Positions 8,814 through 17,063 of a stretch of DNA of 56,755 bases are shown here, piece after piece. Under the pieces are notes generated by a model. That model saw nothing but the letters and a program-made list of their open reading frames with translations. It did no database searches and was not told the origin of the DNA. Origin of the DNA: Caryophanales bacterium UBA5603 (lineage in GTDB: Bacteria; Bacillota_I; Bacilli_A; Izemoplasmatales; Hujiaoplasmataceae); assembly GCA_002424815.1 (NCBI GenBank), contig DILB01000026.1:1-56755 (forward strand), read 5' to 3'. Position 1 is the first letter of the stretch; the number at the start of each line of letters is the position of its first letter. Both the position numbers and the translations under genes were made by a program.

Positions 8814-8834
8814 TACATATGAGGTGAAACACAG

Positions 8835-10046
8835 ATGCAAACCAATATATTTGAAATAGAAAAAAATGTCTTTTGGGTCGGAGTCAATGACTATGACCTT
8901 AGAGTGTTTGATATCGTGATGGAAACCAAGTTTGGAACAACTTATAATGCCTATTTAGTCATTGGAAGCGAAAAAACCGCTTTGATTGATACAACTAAAA
9001 TCAACTTTAAAGATGATTATCTTGCCAAACTCAATACCCTATACGACATCAAAAAAATCGATTATTTGATTATGAATCACACAGAACCTGACCATGCGGG
9101 ATCGATTGCATCCTTAATTGAAATAAACCCTGAGTTAACCATCATCGCAACTTCGGCAGGCATCAATAATATCAAAGAAATTATTAACCGTCCCTTTAAA
9201 TCGATGGTTGCGAAAGAATCGCTGGAAATTAGTTTAGGAAATAGAACACTCAATTTTTTCCCTCTACCATTTCTTCATTGGCCAGATACCATGTTTACTT
9301 ATATGAAGGAAGAGAGTATGCTCTTTACGTGTGATTTCTTTGGAGCACATTATGCATTTGAAGGCGTATTAGCAAAGAATGTGGATAATATTGATCATTA
9401 CCGATTTGCACTCAAACATTATTTCGATGCGATTATGTCGCCATTTAAGAAATTTGTCAACAAAGCACTTGATAAAATTAAAGACCTCCCGATTCGTTAT
9501 GTTTTAACTGGGCATGGACCGGTTGTTGATTCAAGCAACTTAGAAGAATGTAAGGTTTTATATCGCGAATGGGCAAAACCCAAAGAAAAGAATAGTGTTC
9601 CTTTAATTGTCATACCTTATGCATCAGCGTATGGATACACAGAAAAAATGGCATATGCAATTAAAGAAGGACTTCTAAAAGGATTTAAAGGACTCGCAGA
9701 GGTTGAGTTATATGACTTGGTCATAACATCCTTAGAAAAAGTGATGGAGCGAATTGAAAAATCTGATGCATTATTGATTGGATCGACGACCATCGTTGGG
9801 GACTCCGTTAAACCCGTGTGGGATGTGCTCTCCACATTGAATGGTACGATTCATGGGGGAAGACCGGCAGCGGCGTTTGGGTCTTATGGTTGGAGCGGTG
9901 AGGGAGTCTTGTTTGTTTCGGAACGTTTGACCCAACTCAAGATGAAGATGATGGAACCCTTACGAATCAAGTTTAATCCTTCTGATGTTCAACTTTCTGA
10001 AATTGTGGCTTATGGAGAAAAATTCGCAGATTTTATGCGTACTTAA
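8835..10046 (+). CDS. fprA: A-type flavoprotein (flavodiiron O2/NO reductase)
   Basis: Reduces oxygen to water and/or NO to N2O in the cytosol using a di-iron site and FMN. The N-terminal beta-lactamase-like domain carries the di-iron motif NHTEPDHAGS (about residues 78-87), with further ligands in TCDFFGAHYA and LTGHGPVVD. The C-terminal flavodoxin domain begins at about residue 255 (VIPYASAYGYTEKMA) and includes AAAFGSYGWSGEG. At 403 residues this is the standard two-domain length, with no fused rubredoxin. Preceded by GAGGTG and its own promoter with a palindrome, it is probably expressed singly. With the catalase it forms an oxygen-defence set typical of an oxygen-sensitive fermenter. Confidence 0.95.
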   Translation: MQTNIFEIEKNVFWVGVNDYDLRVFDIVMETKFGTTYNAYLVIGSEKTALIDTTKINFKDDYLAKLNTLYDIKKIDYLIMNHTEPDHAGSIASLIEINPELTIIATSAGINNIKEIINRPFKSMVAKESLEISLGNRTLNFFPLPFLHWPDTMFTYMKEESMLFTCDFFGAHYAFEGVLAKNVDNIDHYRFALKHYFDAIMSPFKKFVNKALDKIKDLPIRYVLTGHGPVVDSSNLEECKVLYREWAKPKEKNSVPLIVIPYASAYGYTEKMAYAIKEGLLKGFKGLAEVELYDLVITSLEKVMERIEKSDALLIGSTTIVGDSVKPVWDVLSTLNGTIHGGRPAAAFGSYGWSGEGVLFVSERLTQLKMKMMEPLRIKFNPSDVQLSEIVAYGEKFADFMRT

Positions 10047-10052
10047 AATAAG

Positions 10053-10080
10053 AAAGCTCAAAAATATTGAGCTTTTTTTT
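10053..10080 (+). terminator. Terminator after fprA
   Basis: AAAGCTCA (10053-10060) pairs with TGAGCTTT (10068-10075), followed by a T run. Confidence 0.88.
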
Positions 10081-10084
10081 GTAT

Positions 10085-10107
10085 AAAAAAAGATCCCTCA
10101 GGGATCT
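10085..10107 (-). terminator. Terminator of the deformylase gene
   Basis: AGATCC (10091-10096) pairs with GGATCT (10102-10107). The A run at 10085-10090 reads as T on the minus strand, just past the def stop. Confidence 0.8.
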
Positions 10108-10109
10108 AA

Positions 10110-10685
10110 TTACTCATTTTCTGGTTCTGGGAATACGACAGGTTTCAGCGTAGGTAAAGCTTCTTGAATTTTTGATACAAATAGAATTCCGTTTAAATGA
10201 TCGAATTCATGTTGGAAGACAATCCCAACATAATCTTGTAATTTCATTAATGTTTCTTTTGTTTCTCCCGTTGTAAGGTTGACATTTTCAAATCGAACTT
10301 TAATTCGTTTTGCTCTCGCGACTAATCCTGTTTTTTCTTCATCTACTGATAGACAGCCTTCACCTCCAGGAATATAGGTTTGTTCCTCAGAAGCCGAAAG
10401 AATTTTAGGATTTACTACTGCATATTCGTGTAATACTTGACCTGTTTCATCATAAGTAGACATGACAAACATCCGTTTTGAAACGCCGATTTGTGGCGCT
10501 GCCAGCCCAACAGCTGGTCGCAGTTTATATTGTTCAACCATTTCGTCGTTTTGAGAATTATGCACATATTCCATCATACCTAAAAGCGTGTTAAGATCCT
10601 CTAAAGATAAGGGTAATTTAACATCGATGGCGCGTTTATGGAGAATTGGGTCAAATTCTTGTAAAATATCTTTCATTAATAACAT
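10110..10685 (-). CDS. def: Peptide deformylase
   Basis: Removes the formyl group from the initiator Met of new proteins. All three family motifs are present: GLAAPQIG (motif 1), EGCLSV with the metal-binding Cys (motif 2) and QHEFDHLNG with both metal-binding His residues and the catalytic Glu (motif 3). Length 191 residues fits the type 2 (Gram-positive) class, which carries an insertion between motifs 1 and 2. The start at 10685 is supported by GGTGA six bases upstream. It stands alone, convergent with fprA and divergent from the debranching enzyme gene. Confidence 0.97.
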   Translation of the reverse strand: MLLMKDILQEFDPILHKRAIDVKLPLSLEDLNTLLGMMEYVHNSQNDEMVEQYKLRPAVGLAAPQIGVSKRMFVMSTYDETGQVLHEYAVVNPKILSASEEQTYIPGGEGCLSVDEEKTGLVARAKRIKVRFENVNLTTGETKETLMKLQDYVGIVFQHEFDHLNGILFVSKIQEALPTLKPVVFPEPENE

Positions 10686-10773
10686 TATTAATCACCAATA
10701 AAATTATATCATAAAATAATTAAAAACACGTTTCTTAATGCTCAGAATTTATATGGGAAATCATGAAGATTTA

Positions 10774-10782
10774 TGGTAGAAT
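10774..10782 (+). promoter_or_regulatory. Extended -10 promoter of the debranching-enzyme gene
   Basis: TG-G-TAGAAT (10774-10782). Transcription would begin near 10789, downstream of the first in-frame ATG (10763), which supports the later start at 10808. Confidence 0.5.
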
Positions 10783-10807
10783 AGATAACATCATAGGGGA
10801 TGAAAAT

Positions 10808-12778
10808 ATGAAATATCTTTTAAATCGCGAAAAATTGAACAATCTTGATGAAAGCCATCTGCCTGAATGGATTATGACATATGGAAATGGTGGTTTTTCT
10901 TCGGGGAGTGTCAGAAATAGTTCTTTTCGGAAACATCACGGCTATTTAGCTATCGCTAAAAGACCACCAACCAATCGGATGTTAGTCTTAACCAAAACGG
11001 AAGAAACGATTTATATTGGTCAAGAAAGATTTGATCTTTCATCCCAAAAATTTGTTGATCATGAAAACTCAGGTCACCGGTATTTAGATCAATTTGAGTT
11101 TGACGGTATTCCAAAATTCACTTACCGTGTTAATGATCTTGTCATGACTAAGATGCTTGCCCCCGATTATGGACATAATACCATCGCGATTCATTATACC
11201 ATTCGATCTGGGTCGTATTCGGCCAAACTGGTCATAAACCCGCTTATTAATTTTCGTTCGCTGGGCGAAGTATCTGATTCTGATAATCTCCATTTTCATA
11301 TAAAACGACAAGAAAAAATAGTAGAAATCTCATCGAAAAAAGCTCCTGATATGGTTCTCACCATTCACCATTCCAATGCAGAAATCGAAATTGGATCACC
11401 AAAAATAGAATCAGGATATTTATATGATTTTGATATTTCTACCGGCGATAATCGACAAGACTCACATTATAAAGCTTATGATATCGTTCTCAATCTTAAA
11501 GCCCATCAAACCAAAACCCTAGACCTTATTTTTACAACTGAATCACTCCCCAATCGTTCTGCGAATGTAATGATTGATGAGTATCGTATTAGGCAAACTA
11601 AACTATTAGAACAAGCCGCTTTATCAGACCCGTTTGTTCAAAAACTTGTCTTAGCTGCCGATCAATTTATTGTTTACCGCCAATCCACGGATTGCCATAC
11701 CATTTTAGCCGGATTTCCATGGTTCACCGATTGGGGCCGCGATACGATGATTGCTTTTGGGGGTCTTTGTTTAGCCACAAAACGGTATGATGAAGCTTTT
11801 GAAATCCTTCAATCCTTTGCTAAATATGAAAAAAATGGCTTGATACCTAATATGTTTCCTGACGATGGGTTAGATCCACTTTATAATACCGTGGATGCTT
11901 CCCTATGGTATTTCCAAGCGATTAGCCAATACTTAAAAGCTACGGGAAATTATACTTTAGTTAAAGCAGATTTGTATCCGTGTTTAAAACGAATAATTCA
12001 AAGTTATCGTGAAGGAACAGAATTTTCGATTGGGATGGATAACGATGGTTTAATCCATGCTGGATCTGGAATCGATCAAGTTACGTGGATGGATGTTCGC
12101 ATCAATGGTTATGTCGTGACACCTCGTCATGGAAAACCAGTAGAAATAAATGCTTTATGGTTTAATGCATTAAAAATAATGAGTGATCTTTCAAAAGCAT
12201 TTGATGAAGACGGTTCTGAATACGAACAATTGGCGAATCAAGTACACAATGCTTTTAACCTAAAATTTTGGAACGAAGAAGCAAACTGTCTTTATGATGT
12301 CATCGATGAAACGGATGCTTCCATTCGACCAAACCAATTATATGCCTTAAGTCTGACTTATCCGATTGTCACTGGCAACAGAGCAAAATGGATTATTGAA
12401 AAAGTTGAAACCGAATTATTGGATGTTTATGGAATTAGAACGCTCTCTATTCATGATCCTCGATTTGCGCCAATTTACGAAGGTCCACTTGAACAACGAG
12501 ATCGTGCCTATCATATGGGAACGGTATGGCCTTTTTTATTAGGAGCTTACTTGGACGGATATCTGAGAGTACATAATCATTCATTAGACGCGAAAAAATA
12601 TGTTAAGTCGATATGTTTGCGCTTTGAACAACATCTTAAAGAAGGATGTATCAATGGAATCAGTGAAATTTTTGATGGGCTAAATGGAAAGATTTCTCGA
12701 GGATGTTTTACTCAGGCGTGGAGCGTAGGCGAAATCCTTAGGATTTATGTTGAAAATCAACTTTATGAAATCGAATAG
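10808..12778 (+). CDS. Amylo-alpha-1,6-glucosidase (glycogen debranching enzyme)
   Basis: Hydrolyses alpha-1,6 branch points in glycogen or maltodextrins. The N-terminal domain opens with TYGNGGFSSGSV and HHGYLAIAKRPPTNRMLVL, typical of the GDE_N region. The C-terminal (alpha/alpha)6 catalytic domain has FPWFTDWGRDTMIAFGGL and later TWMDVR, PVEINALW and GTVWPFLLGAY. About 656 residues match prokaryotic archaeal-type debranching enzymes. The start at 10808 follows AGGGGATG and lies after the predicted transcription start; an ATG at 10763 in the same frame is not used. With the pullulanase at 23.2 kb it suggests storage or uptake of branched glucans. The pseudouridine synthase gene follows 12 bases later. 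Confidence 0.92.
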   Translation: MKYLLNREKLNNLDESHLPEWIMTYGNGGFSSGSVRNSSFRKHHGYLAIAKRPPTNRMLVLTKTEETIYIGQERFDLSSQKFVDHENSGHRYLDQFEFDGIPKFTYRVNDLVMTKMLAPDYGHNTIAIHYTIRSGSYSAKLVINPLINFRSLGEVSDSDNLHFHIKRQEKIVEISSKKAPDMVLTIHHSNAEIEIGSPKIESGYLYDFDISTGDNRQDSHYKAYDIVLNLKAHQTKTLDLIFTTESLPNRSANVMIDEYRIRQTKLLEQAALSDPFVQKLVLAADQFIVYRQSTDCHTILAGFPWFTDWGRDTMIAFGGLCLATKRYDEAFEILQSFAKYEKNGLIPNMFPDDGLDPLYNTVDASLWYFQAISQYLKATGNYTLVKADLYPCLKRIIQSYREGTEFSIGMDNDGLIHAGSGIDQVTWMDVRINGYVVTPRHGKPVEINALWFNALKIMSDLSKAFDEDGSEYEQLANQVHNAFNLKFWNEEANCLYDVIDETDASIRPNQLYALSLTYPIVTGNRAKWIIEKVETELLDVYGIRTLSIHDPRFAPIYEGPLEQRDRAYHMGTVWPFLLGAYLDGYLRVHNHSLDAKKYVKSICLRFEQHLKEGCINGISEIFDGLNGKISRGCFTQAWSVGEILRIYVENQLYEIE

Positions 12779-12790
12779 AAGAGGTGTATG

Positions 12791-13504
12791 ATGAGAATTG
12801 ATAAATTGCTTTCTAATCTCAAATATGGAAGTAGATCGGACATAAAAACGCTGGCGAAAGCAGGTAAAATCCAAGTCAATGGATCTGTCATACGTAATTC
12901 AGATATCGATGTTGACCCATTGAAAGAAAGCATTCGTGTGGATAATAAAGATGTTTTCTATCGGGAAAACGTCTATTTAATGATGAATAAACCTAAAGGC
13001 GTTGTTTGCGCTGCAGTTGATGCTCTTTATCCAACCTATACAGCTTTAATCAAAGAACCTTTAAATCGCTTCGATTTGAATGTCTGTGGACGATTGGACG
13101 TGGATAGTGAAGGGTTAATCATTCTTACCAATGACGGCGTTTTTCTTCATAAAGTGATTAGTCCGAAGAGTGATATAAATAAAACTTATTATGTTGAATT
13201 GATTCAACCGTTGACAGAGTATCGGCGACTTGAAAGAGGGATTGAGATATTAGACGGACAAGAAAAACCTTATATCACAAAACCAGCAAAAATCTTTGAT
13301 GTAATTGGAAATAAATGTCGTATTACCATTAGTGAAGGTAAATTTCATCAAGTTAAACGGATGTTTGAGGCTATCGGAAATGAGGTTGTTTCATTGAAGC
13401 GAGAAACCATCGGTTCACTTGATTTAGATCAATCACTTGCGATAGGTGAGTATCGAGAATTAAAAGATTTTGAAATTGACTTACTGCTTAAAAATCCGCA
13501 ATAA
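12791..13504 (+). CDS. rsuA: 16S rRNA pseudouridine synthase, RsuA/RluB family
   Basis: Converts a uridine in rRNA to pseudouridine. The N-terminal S4 RNA-binding domain (MRIDKLLSNLKYGSRSDIK) is followed by the catalytic domain with MNKPKGVVCA, the catalytic Asp in GRLDVDSEGLIILTNDG and the KTYYVEL strand. At 237 residues it has the RsuA length. The start at 12791 rather than 12788 gives GAGGTG proper spacing and matches the usual N-terminus of the family. It follows the debranching gene closely and may be co-transcribed. RsuA specificity (U516) is inferred; RluB-type targets are possible. Confidence 0.9.
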   Translation: MRIDKLLSNLKYGSRSDIKTLAKAGKIQVNGSVIRNSDIDVDPLKESIRVDNKDVFYRENVYLMMNKPKGVVCAAVDALYPTYTALIKEPLNRFDLNVCGRLDVDSEGLIILTNDGVFLHKVISPKSDINKTYYVELIQPLTEYRRLERGIEILDGQEKPYITKPAKIFDVIGNKCRITISEGKFHQVKRMFEAIGNEVVSLKRETIGSLDLDQSLAIGEYRELKDFEIDLLLKNPQ

Positions 13505-13542
13505 TTGAGAAATTATGATATACTATGAATGGTGATTTTTTT

Positions 13543-13920
13543 ATGGAACGTATGGATTTAATGACACTGGCCTATGAAGTATCTGATGAAATTAAGCAAT
13601 CAGAGCTCTATTCTGCTTATATTTTATCAATTAAATCTTTGGAAAAAGATTCAATTCAACCTTTGATTACAGCATTTAATATCGCTAAAAATCGTTATAA
13701 TGACATCATGAAATATGGAAAACATCATCCGAATTTTAAAGAATCTTCTGAACAATTGATGAAGGCGAAAACAGCTCTTTATCAAACACAGGAGTATAAA
13801 TCATATTATCAAGCATATGAAAATCTTAACCGAATACTTCAAGATGCTACACGAAAAATTACTAATTTACTGGACGATTGTATAGTTTCAAATGAGCAAA
13901 TCGCATGTCAGAAAGGATAA
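13543..13920 (+). CDS. ylbF: YlbF/YmcA family protein
   Basis: Small helical protein of the Com_YlbF family. In Bacillus YlbF is part of the YlbF-YmcA-YaaT complex that affects RNase Y, competence and sporulation. The sequence shows the typical amphipathic helices (LAYEVSDEIKQSELYSAYI, then an F-x6-Y spacer and KYGKHHP). A C-terminal helix is followed by two Cys residues (DDCIV and ACQKG); Cys residues near the C-terminus also occur in family members that bind an Fe-S cluster. The start at 13543 is set by GGTGA seven bases upstream. The ylbG homologue follows at once, the same pairing as in Bacillus. Confidence 0.82.
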   Translation: MERMDLMTLAYEVSDEIKQSELYSAYILSIKSLEKDSIQPLITAFNIAKNRYNDIMKYGKHHPNFKESSEQLMKAKTALYQTQEYKSYYQAYENLNRILQDATRKITNLLDDCIVSNEQIACQKG

Positions 13921-13925
13921 AGAAT

Positions 13926-14156
13926 ATGGTTAGTAGAAAAGGCTTTGTTGTTTATTATCAAACTGCAAAAATTATTCCTGAGATTGAAAAATTAGGTGTT
14001 CATATTGTCTACCGCAATGACAATAGAAATTACTTCATTGGTTATGTTGATAGCCCTATATTTGAACGCGTTAAAAAGCAAATTGAAACGATGAAAGCCG
14101 TCAAAAAATTTGAAGAATCGTTGGTCGAAACAGGAAATTATGAATTTTCAGAATAA
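13926..14156 (+). CDS. ylbG: YlbG family protein (DUF2129)
   Basis: A 76-residue protein of unknown function with the DUF2129 pattern: RKGFVVYYQTAKIIPEIEKLG, then IVYRNDNRNYFIGYVD and a C-terminal segment with Val-Lys-Lys. The start at 13926 follows AAGGA by eight bases; a longer frame from 13905 would lie inside ylbF and lacks a site. Gene order ylbF-ylbG is conserved in Firmicutes, which supports both calls. Confidence 0.82.
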   Translation: MVSRKGFVVYYQTAKIIPEIEKLGVHIVYRNDNRNYFIGYVDSPIFERVKKQIETMKAVKKFEESLVETGNYEFSE

Positions 14157-14180
14157 ATAATATCTGTTAATATATTTTAC

Positions 14181-14209
14181 TTGACAGCACTAGACTTATC
14201 TGTTAAAAT
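14181..14209 (+). promoter_or_regulatory. Strong sigma-A promoter for rpsP
   Basis: TTGACA (14181-14186), 17 bases, TAAAAT (14204-14209). The leader to the ATG is about 25 bases, with AGGAGGG upstream of the start. Confidence 0.8.
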
Positions 14210-14239
14210 ACTTGTGATTTTGAAAACAGGAGGGATACC

Positions 14240-14509
14240 ATGGTTAAAATCAGACTTCAAAGATTCGGAACGACTAAGCGTCCGTTCTATAGAATCGTCG
14301 CCGCGGAAGCATCGAAAAAACGTGACGGCAGATACTTAGAAATCGTCGGTCTCTATGATCCGACTAAAAAGCCGGCATTCGTTGAAATCGACAGAGAAAA
14401 AGCACTAAAATGGTTAAGCGTTGGGGCACAACCAACAGATACTGTTAAAAGTTTATTCTCTAAAGACGGCATCAACGCTGAGTATGCTGAATCGAAAAAG
14501 AATAAGTAA
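14240..14509 (+). CDS. rpsP: 30S ribosomal protein S16
   Basis: Structural protein of the small ribosomal subunit. It begins MVKIRLQRFGTTKRPFYRIVAAEASKKRDGRYLE, the hallmark N-terminus, followed by LGxYDP-type GLYDPTKKP and the KALKWLSVGAQPTDTVKSL segment. At 89 residues it is full length. GC content is higher than in its neighbours, as expected for a highly expressed gene. It is followed 17 bases later by khpA as in Bacillus, but not by rimM and trmD, which usually complete this operon. Confidence 0.98.
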   Translation: MVKIRLQRFGTTKRPFYRIVAAEASKKRDGRYLEIVGLYDPTKKPAFVEIDREKALKWLSVGAQPTDTVKSLFSKDGINAEYAESKKNK

Positions 14510-14526
14510 TCGGGGGCTATAGAAAA

Positions 14527-14775
14527 ATGGCTGTAAATTTCGAAAAGGTAATCTTAGATTTGATTACGCCATTAGTCGTGCATCCTGAAGACTTAGTCGT
14601 CAAGAAGTTTTCTGAAGACGACGAATCGATCACCATTCAGGTTTTGGTGAACGAAGTAGACCTTGGCCGCGTCATCGGCAAAGGCGGAAAGATTGCAAAT
14701 GCAATCCGGACAATCGCCTATGCAGCTGCGTCCAGAGTTGGCAAAAAAATCAACATTGACATCGATTCATTTTAA
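14527..14775 (+). CDS. khpA: KH-domain RNA-binding protein KhpA
   Basis: Small (82-residue) single KH-domain protein that binds RNA, usually as partner of KhpB/EloR. The GXXG loop is visible in VIGKGGKIANAIRTI, within the fold EVDLGRVIGKGG...AYAAASRVGKKINIDI. Position directly after rpsP is conserved across Firmicutes. The weak site GGGGGC lies eight bases before ATG; translational coupling to rpsP is likely. Confidence 0.95.
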   Translation: MAVNFEKVILDLITPLVVHPEDLVVKKFSEDDESITIQVLVNEVDLGRVIGKGGKIANAIRTIAYAAASRVGKKINIDIDSF

Positions 14776-14808
14776 TTGAACTCAAACAAAACCGATGGTG
14801 AGGTCAAC

Positions 14809-15228
14809 ATGAAAGAAGTCATTGCAGTGAGTGCTTGCTTGCTCGGATATAATTGCAAATATAATGGCAATAACAATCTTAATCCGAAAATTGTCGATTA
14901 TTTAATAGACAAAATTGTGTTGCCTATCTGCCCTGAAAAACTGGGTGGATTGACAACACCTCGAATCCCTTCGGAGATTCAAACGGATGGACGCATCCTC
15001 AACGCAAACGGTCAGGATGTGACCAATTGTTTTTTGCGTGGTCAGCTTTTGACTTATGAAACGATGAAGCAGCACCAAGCAAAGAAGGTTATTCTAAAAG
15101 ATGGATCACCTTCTTGCGGTTATACTTATGTTTATGACGGTTCGTTTACCAACACCCGTATGCATGGCATGGGCGTTACCGCCAAGTATTTACTTCAAAA
15201 TGGCGTAACGATTCTAGATTGGCAATAG
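14809..15228 (+). CDS. DUF523 family protein
   Basis: A 139-residue protein of unknown function. It shows the family's Cys and Gly motifs: SACLLGYNCKYNG at the N-terminus, ICPEKLGGLTTPRIPSEI, and LKDGSPSCG. The conserved Cys residues suggest metal or Fe-S binding; this is known of the family only in outline. The start at 14809 is preceded by GGTGAGG; a TTG-initiated frame from 14776 is not supported. It follows khpA by 33 bases and ends in a terminator, so it may be the third gene of the rpsP unit. Confidence 0.88.
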   Translation: MKEVIAVSACLLGYNCKYNGNNNLNPKIVDYLIDKIVLPICPEKLGGLTTPRIPSEIQTDGRILNANGQDVTNCFLRGQLLTYETMKQHQAKKVILKDGSPSCGYTYVYDGSFTNTRMHGMGVTAKYLLQNGVTILDWQ

Positions 15229-15252
15229 AGTCAGCATTTTGCTGACTTTTTG
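15229..15252 (+). terminator. Terminator of the rpsP-khpA-DUF523 unit
   Basis: Perfect stem AGTCAGCA (15229-15236) with TGCTGACT (15240-15247), a TTT loop and a T run. Confidence 0.88.
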
Positions 15253-15299
15253 TTTGCCTAGAAATGCATGTCACCCCCTTTAAGAAACACTTCGAGTTA

Positions 15300-15308
15300 T
15301 GTTATAAT
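15300..15308 (+). promoter_or_regulatory. Extended -10 promoter of the helicase gene
   Basis: TG-T-TATAAT (15300-15308). No convincing -35 is present, as often for extended -10 promoters. Confidence 0.5.
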
Positions 15309-15343
15309 AACTTGTCGAATCAATATAAGAAATGAGAGATAAT

Positions 15344-16975
15344 ATGGAATTAAACATGGAATTAAGAAATGAAATTAAACAGGCTATCGAAGAAATGGGT
15401 TTTGCAGCTTTAACAGAAATCCAAGAACTCACGATACCTTTATTACTGGCGGGGAAAGATGTTATCGGTCATTCTCACACAGGAACAGGAAAAACGGCTG
15501 CTTTTGGCATTCCGATTCTTGAACGAACCGATTTTACGCTAGACATTGTTCAAGCTTTGGTTTTAGCTCCTACAAGAGAGCTTGCTGTACAAATACACGA
15601 TGAGTTAATGAGGATGGCTAAATACATACCCAATTGCAAAATTGTGACAGTATTTGGTGGGGATCCGATAACGAACCAATTATTTAAACTTAAGAAAAAA
15701 CCGCAAATCATTATTGGAACCCCGGGAAGAACGATAGATCATCTCGAACGTAAAACCATTCGGTTTGATTATTTAAAATTTATGGTATTAGATGAAGCCG
15801 ATGAAATGTTAAAAATGGGGTTCCAAGAAGACATTGAAAAAATCTTCAAAGCCGTCCCAACTGAACGTCAAACACTCATGTTTTCGGCAACCATGCCAAA
15901 AAGCATTATGTCTCTTGCTAAAAGTTACATGATTGAGCCTGAGTTCATCAAGGTGATGGGTGATGATGCGACCAATAGTGATGTTAGTCAATATTATTAT
16001 AAAGTCAGACGCGAAAATAAAACGGAAGCCATCTATCGACTATTAAATGTCTACCGTCCCAAATTATCTTTAATCTTTTGTAACACTAAAGTTAAAGTGG
16101 ATGAATTGACTCAAGAATTGATTGAACGTGGAATTAATTGCGATAAGATTCATGGAGATCTTCCACAAACGACCCGATTAGATGTTTTAAAGAAATTTCA
16201 TAATGGTATCATTGAAGTCATGATCGCTACTGACGTTGCTGCTCGTGGCTTGGATATTAAACAAGTTGAAGCAGTCTTCAATTATGATGTACCTGAAAAA
16301 GCAGATTATTATGTTCATCGCATTGGACGTACTGGCCGAATTGGTAATATTGGATATTCATTCACATTGGTTTCTAAAGGTGAATTAAAACAAATTGAAG
16401 AAATCGAAAGAATCACAAAAACGAAGATTAAGAAAAGAAGTATTCCGACGTATGATAAAGTTTTAGATGTTAAGAATCAAAAAGTTGTTGATAAAGTTGT
16501 CGCGCTTGCGACCAGTGATACAACGTTTGATCATGAATATGAAATCTTAAACAAGATGATGCAATCTTCATTGACAGAAGATCAAATCATCGTCTCATTA
16601 TTAAAGATGATTGAAACCAAAAGTAGTGTCGAAGCCAATATCGCCGACATTAATGAAGAATTTGAAACACGTGGAGCGAAGACTTGGGGAACAACTGATA
16701 CATCAGGTCAGGCAAGATTTCATCTTAATTTAGGTAAGCAAGATGATCTAACTGTCTCAGATATTTTAGATTTTATTTGTTCTAAAATAAAGATTTCGCG
16801 ACGGGATGTTCAAAACATTGCAATACTGACTGAATTTTCCTTTTTTAGTGTTCCAGCAACCGCTCGAGAAGAGATTATGTCTAAACTAAACAATACCAAA
16901 CTCAAGGGTAAACGAGCTGGATTATCTATTTCTAAACCACCCAGAAAAGATGGCTTTAATAAATTTAGCAAATAG
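15344..16975 (+). CDS. DEAD-box RNA helicase with C-terminal DbpA-type RNA-binding domain
   Basis: ATP-dependent RNA helicase for ribosome assembly or RNA turnover. It has the Q motif (FAALTEIQELTIP), Walker A HTGTGKTAAF, APTRELAVQ, GTPGRTIDHL, LDEADEM, FSATMP and HRIGRTGRIG, so both RecA lobes are complete (to about residue 365). A linker of roughly 85 residues leads to a DbpA/CsdA-like RRM (about 455-530: ARFHLNLGKQDDLTVSDILD). The start is uncertain: ATG 15332, 15344 and 15356 share the frame. 15344 was chosen because GAGAG lies upstream at usable spacing. Cold-shock CshA/CsdA-like function is inferred from the architecture. Confidence 0.93.
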   Translation: MELNMELRNEIKQAIEEMGFAALTEIQELTIPLLLAGKDVIGHSHTGTGKTAAFGIPILERTDFTLDIVQALVLAPTRELAVQIHDELMRMAKYIPNCKIVTVFGGDPITNQLFKLKKKPQIIIGTPGRTIDHLERKTIRFDYLKFMVLDEADEMLKMGFQEDIEKIFKAVPTERQTLMFSATMPKSIMSLAKSYMIEPEFIKVMGDDATNSDVSQYYYKVRRENKTEAIYRLLNVYRPKLSLIFCNTKVKVDELTQELIERGINCDKIHGDLPQTTRLDVLKKFHNGIIEVMIATDVAARGLDIKQVEAVFNYDVPEKADYYVHRIGRTGRIGNIGYSFTLVSKGELKQIEEIERITKTKIKKRSIPTYDKVLDVKNQKVVDKVVALATSDTTFDHEYEILNKMMQSSLTEDQIIVSLLKMIETKSSVEANIADINEEFETRGAKTWGTTDTSGQARFHLNLGKQDDLTVSDILDFICSKIKISRRDVQNIAILTEFSFFSVPATAREEIMSKLNNTKLKGKRAGLSISKPPRKDGFNKFSK

Positions 16976-16995
16976 TATTCAATATTGGGAGAGTG

Positions 16996-17023
16996 TTGAC
17001 AAATTAGATGTTCCCGATATAAT
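16996..17023 (+). promoter_or_regulatory. Sigma-A promoter for degV
   Basis: TTGACA (16996-17001) and TATAAT (17018-17023) with a 16-base spacer, 40 bases before the ATG. Confidence 0.85.
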
Positions 17024-17063
17024 TAAAGTGAGTTATAATAATCAATATTAAAGGAGAAAGACC

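Larger units (their letters stand above)
8434..8834. other. Intergenic stretch before the flavodiiron gene
   Basis: No gene seen. It holds a terminator at 8612-8640, a second hairpin TCTCGAT/ATCGAGA (8714-8720 and 8734-8740) followed by a T-rich stretch, and the promoter with palindrome described next. Confidence 0.6.

Noticed and set aside
6580..8834. Possible attachment site: repeat of the tRNA-Cys 3' end downstream
   Set aside because: No copy of the tRNA 3' end of useful length was found between 6654 and 8834, and no integrase is present.
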